From NCBI RefSeq assembly GCF_003369915.1, contig NC_046673.1, forward strand, positions 21,753,718 through 21,817,717: DNA of 64,000 nt, in the 5' to 3' direction. Origin of the DNA: Drosophila miranda. Taxonomy: Eukaryota > Arthropoda > Insecta > Diptera > Drosophilidae. The notes beneath the pieces are model-generated. The model was not told where the DNA came from. It made no database searches and worked only from the letters and a program-made list of their open reading frames with translations. Both the position numbers and the translations under genes were made by a program. Of the stretch, positions 21,704-34,413 are shown in pieces. The stretch's first letter is position 1, and each line of letters opens with the position of its first letter.

Positions 21704-24083
21704 ATGGCCGCAGCAGAGACAGCAACAGCCGCTGCCGCCGTAGACGTCGCAGCAGCAGCCGTGGGCTCCGGCTCAGGAGCGGCGGCGGCTGCCTCGGAGG
21801 CAGCCAATGGCCGAGAGGCCCGAAATCTGGCCGAAAAGCAGCGCCGGGACAAACTCAATGCCAGCATCCAGGAGCTGGCCACCATGGTGCCACATGCAGC
21901 CGAATCCTCGCGCCGCCTAGACAAGACGGCCGTCCTGCGCTTCGCCACCCACGGCCTCCGGCTGCAGTATGTGTTCGGAAAGTCGGCCACACGGCGTCGG
22001 AGGATACTCTGCCTGAAGGGTGTGTCGTCGCAGGAGTCGAGCAGCGGCAGTCCAGCGGCGGCCGGCCCACAGAATCCCAGTCTCCATCTGACGGACACAC
22101 TGATGCAGCTGCTCGACAGCTGCTTCATTACCATCACCTGCAATGGCCAGATCGTGCTGGTCTCCTCCAGCGTGGAGCAGCTGCTGGGCCATTGCCAGTC
22201 GGATCTGTATGGGCAGAATCTGCTGCAGATCACGCATCCGGATGACCAGGCCCTGCTCCGACAGCAGCTCATTCCACGCGACATCGAAACGCTGTTCTAT
22301 CAACAGCGCCAGACGACGCATTCGCAGAAACGACAGCCGCAGCAGCAGCACCGCTCGACGTCCACATCGGTCTCCGTTTCGGACAGCGATGTGGAGGAGG
22401 ATGCCGACGAGGAGGCGGACCCGGAGAACGAGGATATGCCAGCGGATGACAAAGACGACTGCGAAGAGCTCTACCCGCGTCGCAGCCCCAGCCCCCGTAC
22501 CATTGCCCATCTGGCGGCCATCGACGAGAGGCTACGCTCGGACCGGCGCTGCTTCACCATTCGTGTGGCACGCGCCTCCACCCGCGCCGAGGCGACCCGC
22601 CAGTACGAGCTGGTGAAGATCGACGGCTGCTTTCGGCGCAGCGACTCCTCGCTGACGGGCGGGGCGGCCGCCAATTATCCAATTGTCTCGCAGCTGATCC
22701 GAAGGTCGCGCAACAACAATATGCTGGCAGCGGCCGCAGCAGCAGCGGCGGCAGCGGCCGAGGCGACGGCAGCAGCAGCAGCGGCTGCCATCACCGGTTG
22801 CCTGCCCCAGCACGATGCCATTGCCCAGGCGGCACTGCATGGCATCAGTGGCAACGACATCGTCCTGGTGGCCATGGCCCGTGTGCTGCGCGAGGATCGA
22901 GTCCGGGCAGAGTCGCCCGAGTGCGAGGACTTCGGCTCCAGTCTGCTCTACCGCCAGCCGGAACCGTACCAGCTGGAGTATCGGACGCGGCACCTCATCG
23001 ACGGCAGCATCATTGACTGTGATCAAAGGATTGGCCTGGTGGCGGGCTACATGAAGGATGAGGTAATGTGCCACCCCACCAAACCCCCAAAAATCCCACC
23101 AAACCAGCCACTCTTTTGTTTTGCAGGTGCGAAATCTCAGTCCCTTCTGCTTCATGCATCTGGACGATGTCCGCTGGGTGATTGTGGCTCTGCGGCAGAT
23201 GTACGACTGCAACAGCGACTACGGCGAGAGCTGCTACCGTCTGCTGTCGCGCAATGGGCGCTTCATCTACCTGCATACGAAGGGATTTCTGGAGATCGAT
23301 CGCGGCAGCAACAAGGTGCACTCATTCCTGTGCGTCAATACGTTGCTGGACGAGGAGGCCGGACGGCAGAAGGTGCAGGAGATGAAGAACAAGTTCTCGA
23401 CCATCATCAAGGCGGACGTGCCGACACAGAGCAGCAGTCCGGATCTGCCCGCCTCCCAGGCGCCCCAACAGCTGGAACGGATTGTCCTGTACCTCATTGA
23501 GAATCTGCAAAAGAGCGTGGAGTCCGAGTCCGGGGGTGTGCAGCCGATGGATACCAGCATGCTGGACGATGGCTACAGCTCACCGGCCTCCTCGACAGCC
23601 ACCATGCTCACCCTGGAGGAGATGGCCCCATCGCCCACACAGTCCCAGTCGCAGAACCAGTTGGCCCTGGTGCCGCCAGCACCCAGTTCTGTAAAGAATT
23701 CCATCTCCAAGTCGGTGAGTGTGGTCAATGTGACGGCTGCCCGCAAGTTTCTCTATCAGCGGGAGCAGCAGGAGCAGCTGCAGCGCGAGCAAACCGGCAC
23801 TGGGGTCATTCGACAGCTGAGCAGCTGTTTAAGCGAGACGGAAACCAGCTCGATGCTCTCACCCGCCAGCAGTGTCAGCGGTGATATACCGGATACCCCC
23901 GATCCCAATAGCAATACTCCGCCTCCACCCCACCTCCATCTGCAATCCCATACTCATCCTCAGACCCAGTCCCAGTCCCAGTCCCAGTCCGCTGTTCAGG
24001 CGAGGCCCAGTGTGCTACACAAGTCACCGGCAACGCCCACAACCACACAGCTGAGGGCGGCATTGACGAGTGCGCTGCAATGA
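21704..24083 (+). CDS. Met: Methoprene-tolerant: bHLH-PAS juvenile hormone receptor
   Basis: Two exons, 21704-23062 and 23127-24083, joined DE|VRN, give 771 residues. Met binds juvenile hormone in its PAS-B pocket and pairs with Taiman to activate Kr-h1. The bHLH (about 37-90) contains NGREARNLAEKQRRDKLNAS, near-identical to D. melanogaster Met as I remember it. PAS-A (about 126-195) has LTDTLMQLLDSCF and GQNLLQITHPDDQ. The PAS-B region spans the splice junction (RTRHLIDGSIIDCDQRIGLVAGYMKDE / VRNLSPFCFMHLDDVRW). The C-terminal region is Ser/Gln-rich, with NLQKSV and SVSVVNVTAARKF segments seen in Met. Ala runs occur near the N-terminus and after NNNML, and the protein is longer than the 716-residue fly form. 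ATG 21704 is the first Met codon in frame; upstream extension would need a GTG start. It could be confused with its paralogue gce, but the neighbours support Met. Confidence 0.93.
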
Positions 24084-24222
24084 CCAGACGGATGAGGTGG
24101 TGGAGGAGCAAGACGCAGGAGGAGGAGGCGACGGTGGCAGCCAAGGAAGATCCATGTCCAGTGTTGTGAAATGCTTGTTTGCCTTCCAAGTGAAAAGAAA
24201 AACTTTGTTAGCATCGTTATGT

Positions 24223-24228
24223 AATAAA
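24223..24228 (+). terminator. Met: Polyadenylation signal of Met
   Basis: AATAAA 140 bp after the Met stop codon, followed by TG-rich sequence (24240-24285) that would suit a downstream element. Confidence 0.65.
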
Positions 24229-24289
24229 TAGAATAGTGTATATATGTATGCATGAATGCGTGAGTGTGTGTGTGTGTGTGCGTCCAGTG

Positions 24290-27200
24290 TTCGGGTCCAC
24301 GAATCCTCGCTCCCTCCCCTCCACCACCCAATATCTACTCATTAACAGTTAGAACATCGATTTGATGCCAATCGATCGGAGCCTATCGCTATCGCATCAA
24401 TCATACCACCCAAACACCCACCCACCCACACACAGCCCAGTCCAGTCCAGTCATCCATCCGTTTCACTCTAACCCACGTCCGAAGCCCGGCTTCAGAGAG
24501 ATGTCAAAGCAATACTCATCCGAACACTGAGAGAGTGAGAGATAGAGAGAGCGAGAGAACGAACAGGTGTTGACGGTGTGCGGAGCGATCAGCCAGTGGG
24601 GCAGAGAGAGAAAGATAGAGAGGATTACAGTGAAATATCCCTGTTTAGGAACAGTCTGCCATGGAAGCCATACAAAAAGCAGGAGGGAAGGCGCGTTACA
24701 AACATATGGTCCAAATCTATATGCCGGAGCCATAGTATTTCCTATGGAGAATTTCACTAGTATGCATATCTCTCTCAAAATTTGAGTCTTGTTTTCAAGT
24801 TCATTATCTCGACAATTGGACAACATTGAATGCTTATAAAGCAATATAATCAATTCATTTGTAATTTCCAATGTTTCGATCAAATGTTGCGTTAGTGAAA
24901 TTGAGACCAAGGCTGATTTTCGTACTCCCCCCTCCCCCATTCATTATCAAAGCCTTTGCCATTGTCCTTGACGCAGAGAGAGAGAGAGAAAGAGTGTTCT
25001 TATCAGATATGGGCTGTTTTTCGTTTGTTTGTTTTGTTCTTTTTTTTTTTTTTTTGGAAGAGTTTAGTTGGTGAGTGTGGGGGGTGGGGGGAAGGGAGGG
25101 AGGGGGATTGTCACAGCCACGTTTATTGTTTTTATTTGATTTTGTGAGTGTGTCTTTTTTATAGCGAAATTCAATGTTTATAGTTATTCTTATATAATAC
25201 CTTGCATCCATAATTTGTACTAAATATTTTTTTGCGTAGCTCAATTTATTTGTTTAATCATTTTTTTTGATTACTTCTATTTTAGAGCGTTTCGTTTTGT
25301 CTAGTGCGTAATTGTAATGTTCATTGAAAATGCGAATCGTACGATCCCTTGGGTACGGAACGGAGTTGTGCTCTTTAAACACTTTTCGGTTTCAAAAAAA
25401 CATACTTAAATATTAATATTAATTTTGTTCTTGTTTTTTTTTGTTTGGTTGCGCTGTCGTAATTGGTTTTGTCGAAATAATTGTAAAACGTATCGGAACG
25501 GTGAAAATCGATGTAATATTATTGTGTAATGTTTTTTTTTTTTTAGGAACTTTGCTAAATTCTAGCAATTAAAGCATAGCCCGTATTTAACAATAATTAT
25601 TCATAATTACCATAAACAACAGTTCACACAAATGAGTGTGTGTTAATAAACAATAAATTATAAATATATGCGACTTTTTACTCTTTTTTTTTCGTTTTCT
25701 ATTTGAATTATCTCAAAGCCCGCCACGAAACATCGCAATGTATAGATACCAGCCGTCGAGAAAGCAACTCTGAGCGGGGTGAGCTTGCGCAGTTGATTGA
25801 TGCGTGTGTCTGAAGAGCACAACTATTCCACATATGAAATCTGAGTTGGCGTGTGGCAACCGTTTGAAATTTAAAGTCGAACGGGCTTTCAGTTCTTTTC
25901 TCCGTATCAAAGTTGTAAACCAAATTAGCTTTATTGCCAGAATAGGGTTCGATTCACTGGCAGCACCACTGCTCTCGCAATATAGTTACACACAAATACA
26001 GCTGTTTCCTCATGCCATAATCCTATGAAAACGTTATAAACCTTTGCTTTTAAAACCAAGACCCGGCGCGCCAATAAACATGCATCGTTGTCTTTTTTCA
26101 AACAAATATCGATCAGCCAATCAACACACATGGTAGAATAATAAAAGGTCGGGAACAACACGCTCTTTAACACGCTGATTTAATATAAGCTATACTAGAA
26201 CAACATGCCAATTATTTGTATTTTGATGTTACATATTTCACCACAACAAAAAGGAACGAAAAGTATAGAAAACAAAACAAGACATATTAAATAAGACGCG
26301 AAATACAGCCAATACACCACCTTGTATTATATCATCATGGAAGGCACCAATATCATCCCGGCAACATAAACATCATGCTATCCGAACCTCATCTTAGACT
26401 CTGATATGCCATAAACGCTTTCAGCATGTTGAAAAATGGGTGAGCTCATATTTGAAACGCAAAAACAAGTAAAAACGCTCTCTTTGGTCTGTGGAAAGGT
26501 ATGAACAACAGGCGAAAACAGCGAAGGGAAATTTCATGGCTCGTACTAACCTCACCTCACCGTGCTTGATCAAGAATATGCTATGAGGACGGACTTTTTG
26601 CTTGCTGCATGGTATGTTAGGCAGATGTGGTAGATTTTACCTTGCATGCATTGCACTTTCTGGACCGTTTTCCCTGTTGTCCATACCCCATTTTTCGCTA
26701 GAAATTTCCCATTGGGGAAATTTTATAAACTTCCTTCCATGATATGTTATGAAAAAGGGTGGATTTTACCTAGCACGCGTTGCATTTTCTAGGCCGTCTT
26801 GCTTGCTGTCCATACCCTCTTTTTCACAACAAGTTCCCAGCGGGCGGATTTGAATGAAACGGCCTTGCAGCCCCCCAAATGTGAACATGAATGAACGGGC
26901 CGCGGACATGGAAGCACAGAAATAGTGTCGAATTTTTTCTAAATTTCTGCTGTTACCGCCGTTGTTGTCGTCGTCGTCCCGTCCGTCCCCTCGCCGACTC
27001 TGACGTTGTTTATGCCAGTGTATGTGTGCGCGCGCGTTGCGTCTGTGTGTGTTCGTGTTGGTACGTTTTTTTGTTGTTATTTTCTTCTTCGTCTTCAACG
27101 GTTTACCACAGAAATGTTTTGAACGCGAAAATGTACAAAAAATGTTGTTCAACTAATATTGGTGTGTGTGTTTGTTGAATCCCAAGATGTCGCGAGAGGG

Positions 27201-28870
27201 TTAAGACAACCTGGTTTTTTGGCCCGTTAATACATGAATCATTTGTTGTTGTTGTTGCGCATTGGAAAATGTAAGAAACGAAACGAAACGCTGAATTAAG
27301 CTTAAAGTAAAAGCAGAAATTGAGAGTTGTTTTCTTTTTTTTTTGTTGGTTCAGACTGGTATGTGTGTGTGCGGTCTACAGTGCGTCGCAGCAGCGGCAA
27401 CAACAAAAACAGAAGTAGCGACACCTACGCAACCCGGCGGCAGTCGTTTTTTGGCATGCCGTTGCTTTCTCTCGCGCCCACCCTCGCCCTGCCCCCCCTC
27501 TCTCACTGCCATTTGCCCAGCATCCATCCTCATCCTCCTCCGCCTGCACACCTTCTCCTCACCCACAACCAGCGTGTTTTTAGCAATTGTCTTTTCCTCT
27601 CTTTTTCTCTGTGTTCCATTAGTTGTGTGTGTGTGTGTGCGTGCGTGTGTGTGTGCTTGAATTTGAATGAAAATTTCTCCACTTCCTGTCTCTCGTGGTT
27701 GTTTTTGTTGTTTTTTGGTAATTGAAGAAATGCCGAAAGCACAGTCCATGAACTTTTTATGAATGATAAATAATCCATAATAATGCAGAAACTTGTCTGT
27801 CTCCTCCGGTTCTGTCTGTCCCACATTCAGGTGGAGGAACAGCGGCACAAGAGAGATGATTCGGGAGATACTCTTTGCAGATCTCGTCGGAAGCCCTTAG
27901 GGATTTAGGAAGGGTTCCATTGAAGTTCCATAGTTTTAGTAGGTTTATAGTTCCTGTAGATGCTATTCCTCTTGAAAAAAACATTATACCTCGTGCAGAG
28001 CGAGAGAGCACACAACTAAAACTTGTTTTAGTTTTTTATTTTAATGAGCTTTTGTAGGTAGATTTTTATTTTTGTTTTTCACTGCACTTCATAGCTGAAC
28101 AAAGCCCGCCAGCTCTCCCTCTCCATCTGTCTCTCTTTGTGGCTCCCCGCTAGAGATCCCAAAGATCAATCAGTGCCGTAATCAATGCAATCTTCCATCT
28201 CTGGCAATGCCATCTCAAGCTGCTCTCTTTCCCTCGCTCTCTCTCTCTATCTCTCTGTGTGTCGGCTCTCAGCAGAAAACTTAAGTTGAAGGTCTTTTTG
28301 GTGTTGTTTTTTTTTTTAGCATGGCGACAACAACCACAAAAAAAAAACCTAAACACGACCCTAGGCCACACTTCACAAAACGAAGGAAAGGAAAAGACCT
28401 GATTTTGAGGCAAATCGAAGACGAAGATACCCTGCACAGATCAGACGATTTAGGTCAAATGCAAAATGGGGTATTTAATAGTTATAAACTAACTAATTGC
28501 GGTATTAAGTGTGGGCGCTTAGAAAGCCAACAGAAACGTTCATTTTTTGGATACAAAAAACAAGTCTTTTGATTTTTTTACTCTTTACAAAAATTACTTC
28601 TTGAGTGATCCCCAAGCTGTGGCTCCAAATCATGTGACCCTCTTTGGGCCTGCAAAGTGTATACCCTTGCAAAACTGGTTTTTGCTTTTAGTGTTTTAAT
28701 TATTTGTTTATTTTATTTATACTTGTGTGTTTCCTTTTTTATTTTGCATTTAAATATTTCATAAAAGCAAAGCTTTCGCTGACGTCAGCCAAAGACTGAA
28801 GGTGTTTCTGGGCGAGGGGCGGTGGTGGCTGTAGGATGGTGCGTGCACTTCAATTAACGACTATGTATTT
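24290..28870. other. Met-Ptp10D intergenic region
   Basis: No ORF with conserved features. Contents: scattered ATCGAT words at 24356-24410, GA microsatellite at 24530-24560, long T tracts at 25029-25055 and 25530-25545, several AATAAA words near 25610-25660, an inverted-repeat element at 26493-26827, and GT microsatellites near 27020-27060 and 27625-27655. Short minus-strand ORFs at 25.7-25.9, 26.8-27.1 and 27.4-28.0 kb have no recognisable protein. Confidence 0.6.
26493..26827. mobile_element. Second copy of the inverted-repeat element, with a tandem half
   Basis: The left end, GGAAAGGTATGAACAACAGGCGAAAACA, then CTCGTACTAACCTCACCTCAC, is the reverse complement of the right half of the element at 16169-16362. 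Its right half is present twice in tandem: TAGATTTTACCTTGCATGCA..TTTTCCCTGTTGTCCATACCCC (about 26609-26700) and GGATTTTACCTAGCACGCGT..GCTTGCTGTCCATACCCTCTTTTTC (about 26741-26827). Terminal words GGGTATGGACA and TGTCCATACCC are inverted. No coding capacity; nonautonomous repeat of unnamed family. Confidence 0.6.
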
Positions 28871-29307
28871 CTGTGTGCAAAAAGGGGGTGGAGGGTATTC
28901 TACACACACGCACAAGCACAAACACTGAGAGAGAGAGAGAGAGAGAGCGAGATCTGATCGTAAGGCGAAAGCTTGGCAACCGTAACCAAAGCAAATCAAA
29001 GCTCAGCTCGAAAACTTCTGTTTTTTCTTCTCTCTTTTGCTTTCGCGCTCGCGCTCACGCTCTCCCTGTACCATTACCTCATTGGAAGCCTCTCTTTTGC
29101 AGACAGCCCCCGAAAAAGCCATCGAATTTCAAACCAAACCAAAAAATCAACTAAAAACGAAAGAAATTCCTTAAATGATGCATTTAATAAAAGTAAAAAC
29201 TAAACTCGTGCTGAAAATGCCAAAAATTGAAAGAAACTAAGAAACGAAACAATTCAGAGTGTAAACAAAAGCAACAGAAACAACAAACAGCTACCAGCTA
29301 CCGAGAG

Positions 29308-29353
<46 letters not shown>

Positions 29354-29414
29354 ACACACAGAAGAGAAGCGACAGACAGCAGCAACAACAAAAAGCCAAA
29401 ACGACGGCCACAAA
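28871..29414 (+). promoter_or_regulatory. Ptp10D: Likely Ptp10D 5' UTR and promoter region
   Basis: The 540 bp before the Ptp10D start codon are rich in GAGAGA (28927-28950 and 29300-29352), AAC and CAG words, as usual for long leaders of Drosophila neural genes. No upstream in-frame ATG is open to the start codon. The transcription start cannot be fixed; noncoding upstream exons are possible. Confidence 0.5.
29300..29352. repeat. GA microsatellite in the Ptp10D leader
   Basis: About 50 bp of nearly pure GA, starting CGAGAGAGCGAGAGAGAG. Such tracts pause polymerase and can bind GAGA factor; here only the repeat itself is visible. Confidence 0.85.
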
Positions 29415-29618
29415 ATGTTGTACCAGCTAAGCAAAGCAACAACTAGAATTCGACTCAAAAGGCAAAAAACAACACAAAAACAACAACAGCAGCAACAGCA
29501 GAAACACCAACGTGCAACAGCAGCAACAACAACAACAACAACAACAACAACCAGAAAAGCCGTTGAACAACATTTATGGCTATGGAGTTTAGCATTTCTG
29601 GCAGCATTTATCATTCAG
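29415..29618 (+). CDS. Ptp10D: Ptp10D first coding exon: receptor tyrosine phosphatase N-terminus
   Basis: ATG at 29415 begins [18 protein letters not shown] and the exon ends ..[14 protein letters not shown] before the donor CAG|GTAAGA. From memory D. melanogaster Ptp10D starts with the same [18 protein letters not shown], followed soon by a [11 protein letters not shown] hydrophobic signal segment; the match and the position next to Met make the call strong. The protein is a type III receptor phosphatase (many fibronectin III repeats outside, one catalytic domain inside), acting in axon guidance and tracheal tube size; those parts lie beyond this window. Here a Gln run, then KHQRATAA and a Thr run (roughly residues 21-45) are inserted between the basic start and the signal helix. 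The exon is 68 codons, phase 0. The following intron runs past the window end unless unseen exons exist. Confidence 0.88.
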
Positions 29619-30370
29619 GTAAGACATACCATACGATTGCAGAAGAGAGCGAGAGAATTCTTCAACAAATCTACAGATAAATTCCGCACTGCAGGGGGGG
29701 TTTCAAAAAGTCAATCAGAAAAGATAGCAAAAATCTTAAGATTTTTGTAAAAAGCACTATTGTTTTTTCCTGGGGTTTGAAAAAGATATAAAGAAGAAAC
29801 TAGTGCCTCTCATTTCTTGGTTTGTTCAGATCTATAGAGTCTTGAGTCATATCATTTATATCCAAAACCACACAAAAATCCATCAGTAAAAGATATTTAA
29901 AAATGGTATACCTATTCTCTCAAAGAAGTTCAGAAGTTGGAAGCCTTGAAATACAAAATAATTGAAACCGCATATTTTCTTCGTATTTTCCAAAATTTTC
30001 TTCCATGAATATATATTTTTTTCTGTTTCATTATTATGATGGAAAGCGTATAAAGTATTGTATAGAAATATAGCAAAACAAAAAGATTCCAAAATTTGTA
30101 TATAGGCAAAATTGTTTAGGCCTAAAAAAAATAGAACATTTTTGTTCTTATCTTGTTTAAAAATGGTTGAAATGGAAATATAAAAGTAAAAATTCATAAA
30201 CAAAAGACAAAATAAGATATAAAAGAACTATTCCTGCGGATCACAATTTGTTTGTTGTTTTTATTGAACGGATATTGAAAGAAAGACATATCCGAAATAA
30301 AAAAAAACAAGGTAAATTGTACAGCATTATTCGATGAATGTTTGCCTGAGAAGAACAAATTCACATGCTG

Positions 30371-30420
30371 CCAATGGAACGAAATGGAGTGAACCAAAGG
30401 TGGCCCATTCGCTTATGGAA
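30371..30420 (-). repeat. Two-box motif copy (CCATAAGCGAATGG .. CCATTTCGTTCC)
   Basis: On the minus strand: CCATAAGCGAATGGGCC, then about 18 bp, then CTCCATTTCGTTCCATTGG. The same two boxes at similar spacing occur at 45503-45547, 45572-45619 and 50872-50918, with weaker half-copies at 39455-39475, 39541-39552, 40684-40700 and 57032-57070. Confidence 0.55.
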
Positions 30421-33400
30421 ACTTTAAACAACACTCAACATTCGATGAATGCTCTATTGAATTGTCTATCTGTTAAAGTCTATCTTATTGCAGCCTAAGA
30501 TGCATCCCAAATTACAGTTAATAGTTATAGCCAGAGCAGCAAAAGGTTTCCGAGCTATGAATACTGGATATTGGTTCTGGACAAACCACTCTCATTCTCA
30601 ATCTTCGTAGAGGTCTTCTTTGAGGTCTTCTTTGAAATCCGCGATTGTCAAACTTGTTTTCTATGGATTTGCATATCACATAAATACATTTATTTAATTA
30701 ACTTTCAAATTGTTCAAGAAACAGTGTTTTTACGACAAAAACAAAACAAAAAACGAAAAGACAACATTGTATGAAAACAACAGTTATCTATGGGAGTGGA
30801 GTGGAGTGGAGTGATGTATGATTGTCCCTGTCTCTCCTTCGCTCTCACAGCCTCCTCCTCCTCCTCTGCCGCTGCCGCTGTTGGCACTCGGTGTGCGTCT
30901 CTCTGTGTCACTGTTTCCCATGTTAATTAAATTCAATTATTTCGCATCGTGTTTTTGGTTTCTCTCCGCTCCGCTCCGCTCCGCACACACCCGCATATCC
31001 GCATGCAAAGCTTTTGCGTTGGCCTTGAAGACAGAGAGAGCGAGAGAGACATTAATCAGCATTCTTGCATTCTCTCACACTCGTCTAAAGCAGCGCAAGA
31101 AGAGACAAGGCGAGAGAAAGAAGACTGTTAAATGGCTTGGAAATCCATTGTATCCTGCAGAAAAAGTGATATTTTAGGAAAGGAAAGGGTATTTTTGAAA
31201 TCGTAGGCTTATAAATGCCACAGAGACACAAAGAAGAAAAACTCTTTGGCAGAGAGATGGAGTGGAGTCCCAATTAGTGACAAGGATTCCATGGACTCAA
31301 TATTCAGTTTCTACGATATATGGAACATTTTTCACTGTATTTACGGCAGGGGTGGGGTGTGGATCGGCTTTGGATCGGCTTTTCCATGGAACTGCCACGA
31401 TTGAGGGTTTTACGGAAATACGAATTGTTTGTAGATCCTCTACATACTCGATATCTATCGGCTATACCCAAATGTCGTCTTTCGAATCATGTAAAAATCG
31501 TGCATTTCTTATTTGTGTTCCTATTGGAATATCATTTTGTTTTTGTACTCCTTTCCAATTGATTTTTTTCGTGTTGTCTCGATGAATTATTTCCATTTTC
31601 CATTTTTATTGGGCAACGTTTGAAGATCATGTCTAAGCCCCAAAGGTGTCCCCCTATTTTCGGTAAATAAATACCCCGAGACGTGACTTTTCCGAGTACA
31701 CATTTTTCCCTCCAACTAAATAATTTTTTTTGCATGTGACTTTATGTCGGAGTATTTAAGAGAAATAAACAAAAACAACTCAAGCTAAAACAAAAAAAAA
31801 AAAACATAAAATGCTAGAACGTTGGAATGGCGTTTGAGTGGGATCCCTTCTTGTCGATCGAACTTTCAATTGAAATCGATTCCAAAAAGCAACAGGTTTC
31901 TGTTACAAAAAAAAAAGGGAGTGGGGTGCCCAACCTACACCCCCCCTACCCACCCCCACGGTGTCACGTTACGCGTCAACGAATTTGTCATTTGTCAACA
32001 AAAATGTGAATCTTTGGAGCCAAGCCCTGACCAACAGACGACCGGATCTCACATTCGATTGATGTAAAAATACCAGAGTAATAGGGGGAGCAGGGGGCCC
32101 CCTTTGTAGACAATAAAAAATAGTTAACCCCCTGAAACGTGCAAAACGAGCAACCGATTGGGGAATGGAATGTAATTTCTTGATGCATTTTCCTCGATAC
32201 AGCACGAAAAATCAATTGGAAAGTTAAGTGGATAATTCTATAGATGATATTTCCAACAGAAATTATATATATATAGATGTATACTCGATTCTATAGCAGA
32301 CTTTCGTGTGGCAATTCCAAAGAGAATCAGAAAAAGACCCACACAAGATGATTTAATAAATATTTTTGATATATACTCGACTGTACTCTGAAACTGAATA
32401 TAAATCCAGAAAAGACTCCCATACCAAGCAGATGGATGCCGCCACGCCCCACGCCTCCCGTAAATGAAGCACAAAATGAGGCTTAAAGAAAAACAATTAT
32501 CATGGCAGCAAGGTCGAGCGGAGGGAGGGGGAAGGGTCCAATGCTGGGGCAATTAAATGCAGGGGCACAAATCCTCAGATGCCGCAGTTGCAGATAAGAC
32601 AGACCGCACCGCACCGCACCCATTCGGTGGCACGTGGCACAACCGTAGCTAAAAACTCTGATGAAACGAAGGAGAAGGGGAATGGGGACAAGAATGAATG
32701 AAGAGAAGAGAAGGATAACAGAATTAGAGTTCGAAAAACACTCAAATGCAACCCTGAAAAAGTGCAGATTAAAAACCTCTTGTGGAATGTCTAATTAAAT
32801 CATTATGTGAATCAATAATTCATATTTGAGTGGCACCAATCGCGGACTGAATGAGTCATCTCAAGGAATGCGTGAATCAAAAGTGAATGGCCCTCGAAAG
32901 CGACCTTTAGAAGGAGTTCCTGAGAAGTTCTGTTAAAAAAATGCTCAAGAAATGGGAACCAAATATTGAAACCCATAGAAATCCCACATTCCCCACCCAT
33001 GAACTCGCAAACGCCAGATCTGTGCAGAAAATTCTCTAAAAATAGTATCTCCCGACAGCAAATTTGTTGATGCTCCACGCACTCTCTTCCTCTCCATCAA
33101 AAACATCAAACGGCAACAAGATGCTGCCAGCAAATACCGGAAATGCAGAAAGCTAAAAGAAAAACATTTTCTAGAAAATAGGGGAAAACAACGCTGCAGT
33201 GCCATAAATACGATCGGTTATCGGCTATCGGTTATCGGAAGCAAAATCAACTCTGAAGAGGAGAGGGAGAAAACACCCGAACCTGTGTTTTCGGCGAAAG
33301 GAAGAAACGAAATGCCTCTCTTCCGTGAGGCGTCGTTTCCTTCTCCTTTGAGGGTGACTTTTTCTGTCCTCCAAATAATATACTCCACTCGCAGACATTC

Positions 33401-33826
33401 GGTTGCGTGTCTCTGTGTGTGTGGGACACATTAATATTTAGTTTACTGTTGTAGTAGCCATGAATCATAACGAATACTGAACGAATACTCCCACTTCTGC
33501 CTTCTGGGTGGGTAGGTTTATGCCCCAGAAGGGAAAACTACAATATGAATTATAGTACGTGAGGGGTGGTGGCACCATTGCAGCACTTCCTTCTCCTTCT
33601 CCTCCTCCTTGTACTCCTTCTCTTTGCCCTGCATTATGAAAGTCATCATTTTTATATGGCAAAAGTTTTCGGGGGGGAATAACACGAAATGTCTGTTTTC
33701 TAATTACTGGAACCCCACACAGAGGTCACGATTCTACACGATTCGACATTCAATGGCAGGGCAGGCGCCATCCACACGGTGGCCGATGTTGCAATATTTC
33801 TACCACAAGTCAAAGTATTTTTCAAT

Positions 33827-34249
33827 GAATATTCGAATATTTCTAAACAGGCGTCAGCCACAAAGAAAATACAGAAAAAATAATACAAAAAATTGTAAAA
33901 AGATACAGGAAAATCGTTATCCAATGCTAAAAGAATGCCACAACGAAACAATAAAAAATACCAGAAATTGCAGAATGATATTACAAGTAATAACCGAAAA
34001 ATACTAGCATTAAAACCATGAAAATACCAAAAAATTGTAGAAAGATACAGGAAAACCGTTATCCAATACTAGAAAAATACCACAATAGTACAAAAAATAA
34101 TACCAGAAATTTCAGAATGACATAAGTAATAGCCGAAAAATTCTAGCCTTAATACCATGAAAAATACCAGAAATAATATTTATGCATTTCCGCGTGAATC
34201 CCTAAAAGAAATGGAAACCATTAGCAGAGGAACGCTGCCGCATGACGCG
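33827..34249 (+). repeat. Composite AATAC-array + GC core repeat, copy 1
   Basis: A degenerate array of words such as AAATACCAGAAAT, AAATACTAG and AAAAATTGTAGAAAGATACAGG (the last appears twice, near 33889 and 34032), followed after a short spacer by GCTGCCGCATGACGCG at 34234-34249. Three other places in the window have the same order (35465-35726, 37770-38284, and reversed 46418-46840). Confidence 0.65.
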
Positions 34250-34413
34250 CTATACGTATCATCGAAATCGTTTGCTATTGAAACGAAATTACAAGAAATG
34301 AAAAAATAGCACCACAAAAAGCAATCCGTTCTTAAGCTTCATTTCCAAAGAATGTTACAAAAAGACTAAGCATTTCTTCAAGCATCAGGTGGATGTGCCT
34401 CCCATTCGCCGCA

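Noticed and set aside
29300..29352. MSL/dosage-compensation entry site because of GAGAGAGA on a probable X segment
   Set aside because: GA runs are everywhere in this window and the fuller recognition element is not visible; the claim would rest on the simple repeat alone.
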